Shown in pieces: positions 63,950 to 64,000 of a stretch of DNA of 64,000 nucleotides. The notes below the pieces were generated by a model. The model was not told where the DNA came from, did not search any database, and saw nothing but the letters and a program-made list of their open reading frames with translations. Position 1 is the stretch's first letter. The number at the start of each line of letters is the position of its first letter. The position numbers were made by a program, and so were the translations under genes. Source of the stretch: Fodinibacter sp963695175 (lineage in GTDB: Bacteria; Actinomycetota; Actinomycetes; Actinomycetales; Dermatophilaceae); contig CAVOGG010000003.1 of the NCBI GenBank assembly GCA_963695175.1, positions 186,001 through 250,000 on the forward strand, read 5' to 3'.

Positions 63950-63953
63950 GCCC

Positions 63954-64000
63954 GTGCTGCCCTGGTGGGGCTGGGTGCTCCTCTGGGTCGTGCTGCTGCT
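63954..64000 (+). CDS. N-terminus of a small membrane protein (cut by window end)
   Basis: GTG 4 nt after the pafC stop opens LPWWGWVLLWVVLLL, a Trp-rich membrane helix, and runs off the window. A short membrane protein between pafC and tatA is seen in related genomes; identity is unproven here. Confidence 0.5.
   Translation, partial: MLPWWGWVLLWVVLL

Overview
The window is high-GC actinobacterial chromosome, most consistent with the Intrasporangiaceae (Tetrasphaera/Phycicoccus/Janibacter type). This rests on a complete Pup-proteasome locus, the mycothiol ligase MshC, three F420-type LLM oxidoreductases, PafB/PafC regulators, and paired cyanophycin and glycogen genes. Genus is an inference from gene content only. 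About 66 genes fill the window densely, with many 4-nt stop/start overlaps. A recurring feature is a TANNNT -10 element 5-9 nt upstream of the start codon, which suggests widespread leaderless transcription.

Layout. 1-8243 (minus): end-truncated, frameshifted MFS transporter, cphA and cphB (cyanophycin), serB, an LLM oxidoreductase and glgC. 8308-15092 (plus): glgA (frameshifted), an ABC ATPase, NfeD and SPFH membrane proteins, two TauE/SafE permeases (the second frameshifted), an rRNA/tRNA methylase and a small P-loop kinase. 15089-21895: a DUF3037/HipA-like pair, a membrane Ser/Thr kinase, a truncated haemoglobin, an 1128-aa protein I assign tentatively to PPi-type PEP carboxykinase, and tRNA-Leu(GAG). 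22036-30974: housekeeping and metabolic genes (FGGY kinase, M20 peptidase, aldo/keto reductase, uppP, corA, histidine phosphatase).

31039-33533 is a five-gene-type ECF metal transporter (M, N, Q, O components) preceded by a perfect inverted repeat fitting a Nur-like (nickel) operator. Straight after it, 33536-38371 looks like foreign or rearranged DNA. It holds the 3' remnant of a YVTN beta-propeller gene, an ABC exporter with a LolA/RseB-like protein, two secreted proteins and the N-terminal relic of a tyrosine recombinase, with visibly lower GC in places. 38372-43361 returns to conserved actinobacterial genes (DUF3090, SCO1664 family, mshC, PAC2, HAD phosphatase, RecB-like nuclease). metH, an M50 protease and trmI follow.

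49468-63949 is the Pup-proteasome region. It runs arc (Mpa ATPase), then an insertion of LLM/DUF3054/prs/hydrolase genes, then dop-pup-prcB-prcA-pafA, two FKBP isomerases, DUF3866 and pafB-pafC. Together these encode tagging (PafA), de-tagging and deamidation (Dop), unfolding (Arc), proteolysis (PrcAB) and the linked DNA-damage regulator (PafBC). The first residues of one more membrane protein lie at the right edge.

Three genes (MFS, glgA, TauE-2) each carry an apparent one-base insertion. Whether these are sequencing errors or real lesions cannot be told from the sequence.
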